Shown piece after piece: positions 5,366-5,848 of a stretch of DNA of 5,848 nt; positions within the stretch are counted from its first letter, which is position 1; each line of letters begins with the position of its first letter. A program made the position numbers and the translations under genes. The stretch covers positions 1 to 5,848 of the forward strand of contig DAIDJI010000372.1 of the NCBI GenBank assembly GCA_027451455.1, given 5' to 3'. A model generated the notes under the pieces. It was not told the origin of the DNA and did not search any database. It worked only from the letters and a program-made list of their open reading frames with translations. The stretch comes from Planctomycetales bacterium (GTDB lineage Bacteria > Planctomycetota > Planctomycetia > Isosphaerales > Isosphaeraceae).

Positions 5366-5848
5366 ATGAGTCGTTGGCGATATTTGGGATTCGCGTTGAT
5401 CGTCTCGTCGTGCTTCTCGATGCCGGGGGATGTCTGGGCGCAGTCGGCCCCGTCGTCCGTGCAGGCAGCGCCCGGCGGCGCCGGGGCCGTTGCGGCGGCG
5501 ACATCCCTCCGGGAATTCCATTACTTCTCGTTTATGAGCGACTCGGCATACGACCTTGTCGAGAAGATCTCGCTCTGGCTGGTGCTGGGTGTGGCGGTCG
5601 CCGGACTGGCGTATGCCGGCTGGCTGGTCGGGCAGGTCATCGGTGCCGATGAGGGGACGGCCCGGATGCGCGAAGTCGGCCAGGCGATCCGGCAGGGGGC
5701 CAACGCCTACCTCGGGCGGCAGTTCCGGGCGATCCTTCTACTGGTCTTCTTGCTCACCGGCCTGATCTGGGCGACGACCGAGGGCGCCGAGCAGGTTGCG
5801 ATCGGCAGGGCGGCGGCCTTCCTCGCCGGCGCCGCGTTTTCGTGGCTG
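5366..5848 (+). CDS. hppA: Membrane-bound pyrophosphate-energised proton/sodium pump, N-terminal part
   Basis: The frame is open to the window end, giving the first 161 residues of a protein that in this family usually exceeds 650. The segment ADEGTARMREVGQAIRQGANAYLGRQFRAI (94-123) matches the family signature after the first helix (M.EIA.AI.EGA.AYL.RQY). Predicted transmembrane helices lie at about 68-92, 121-137 and 147-161, the last beginning the 'FL.GA..S' segment. These enzymes couple hydrolysis of pyrophosphate in the cytoplasm to export of H+ or Na+. The residues that bind pyrophosphate and decide ion choice are downstream of the window, so the subtype is unknown. The N-terminus (1-26) looks like a signal peptide ending VWA-Q and is followed by an Ala/Gly/Ser-rich stretch (27-47). 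I chose the ATG at 5366 because GGAGA (5353-5357) lies eight bases upstream; an in-frame ATG at 5345 adds seven residues. The name refers to the family. Confidence 0.88.
   Translation, partial: MSRWRYLGFALIVSSCFSMPGDVWAQSAPSSVQAAPGGAGAVAAATSLREFHYFSFMSDSAYDLVEKISLWLVLGVAVAGLAYAGWLVGQVIGADEGTARMREVGQAIRQGANAYLGRQFRAILLLVFLLTGLIWATTEGAEQVAIGRAAAFLAGAAFSWL

Overview
The window is GC-rich DNA (strong G/C preference at third codon positions) carrying six protein genes, two of them cut by the window edges. The combination suggests a planctomycete, possibly of the Isosphaera/Singulisphaera/Tautonia group: a sugar-hydrolase DUF1080 domain fused to a lipocalin-like tail, a secreted MBL-fold hydrolase, an SH3-like/TPR protein, a membrane-anchored von Willebrand A (VWA) protein with a Gly-rich linker, and a membrane pyrophosphatase with a signal-peptide-like N-terminus. 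The taxonomic call is inference from family resemblance, not from a marker gene.

Layout: (1) 2-394, + strand, the end of a DUF1080 (3-keto-disaccharide hydrolase type) protein. (2) 417-1502, - strand, a secreted MBL-fold hydrolase converging on it with a 22-base gap. (3) 1503-2035, a 533-base divergent intergenic region with a candidate intrinsic terminator that has no obvious gene, a good TATAAT promoter and a leader with two back-to-back hairpins. (4) 2036-2521, +, a small receiver-like protein lacking the phospho-acceptor Asp. (5) 2671-3858, +, an exported SH3-like/TPR protein. (6) 3991-5031, +, a membrane-anchored VWA protein with an intact MIDAS metal site. (7) 5032-5365, an intergenic region of 334 bases rich in inverted repeats. 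(8) 5366 to the window end, +, the start of a membrane-bound pyrophosphatase (hppA family).

The three central + strand genes (receiver-like, TPR, VWA) are 130-150 bases apart. The TPR and VWA genes each have a promoter-like TAGAAT box with a 17-base spacer, so they look separately transcribed but possibly by the same sigma factor. Two are predicted to act at or beyond the cytoplasmic membrane and use protein-protein interaction folds (TPR, VWA), while the receiver-like protein is cytosolic. A shared role is possible but unproven. I see no mobile element, CRISPR array, tRNA or rRNA. Nothing here amounts to a clear new system. The most unusual points are the degenerate receiver and its structured leader, and the orphan terminator with a competing inverted repeat.
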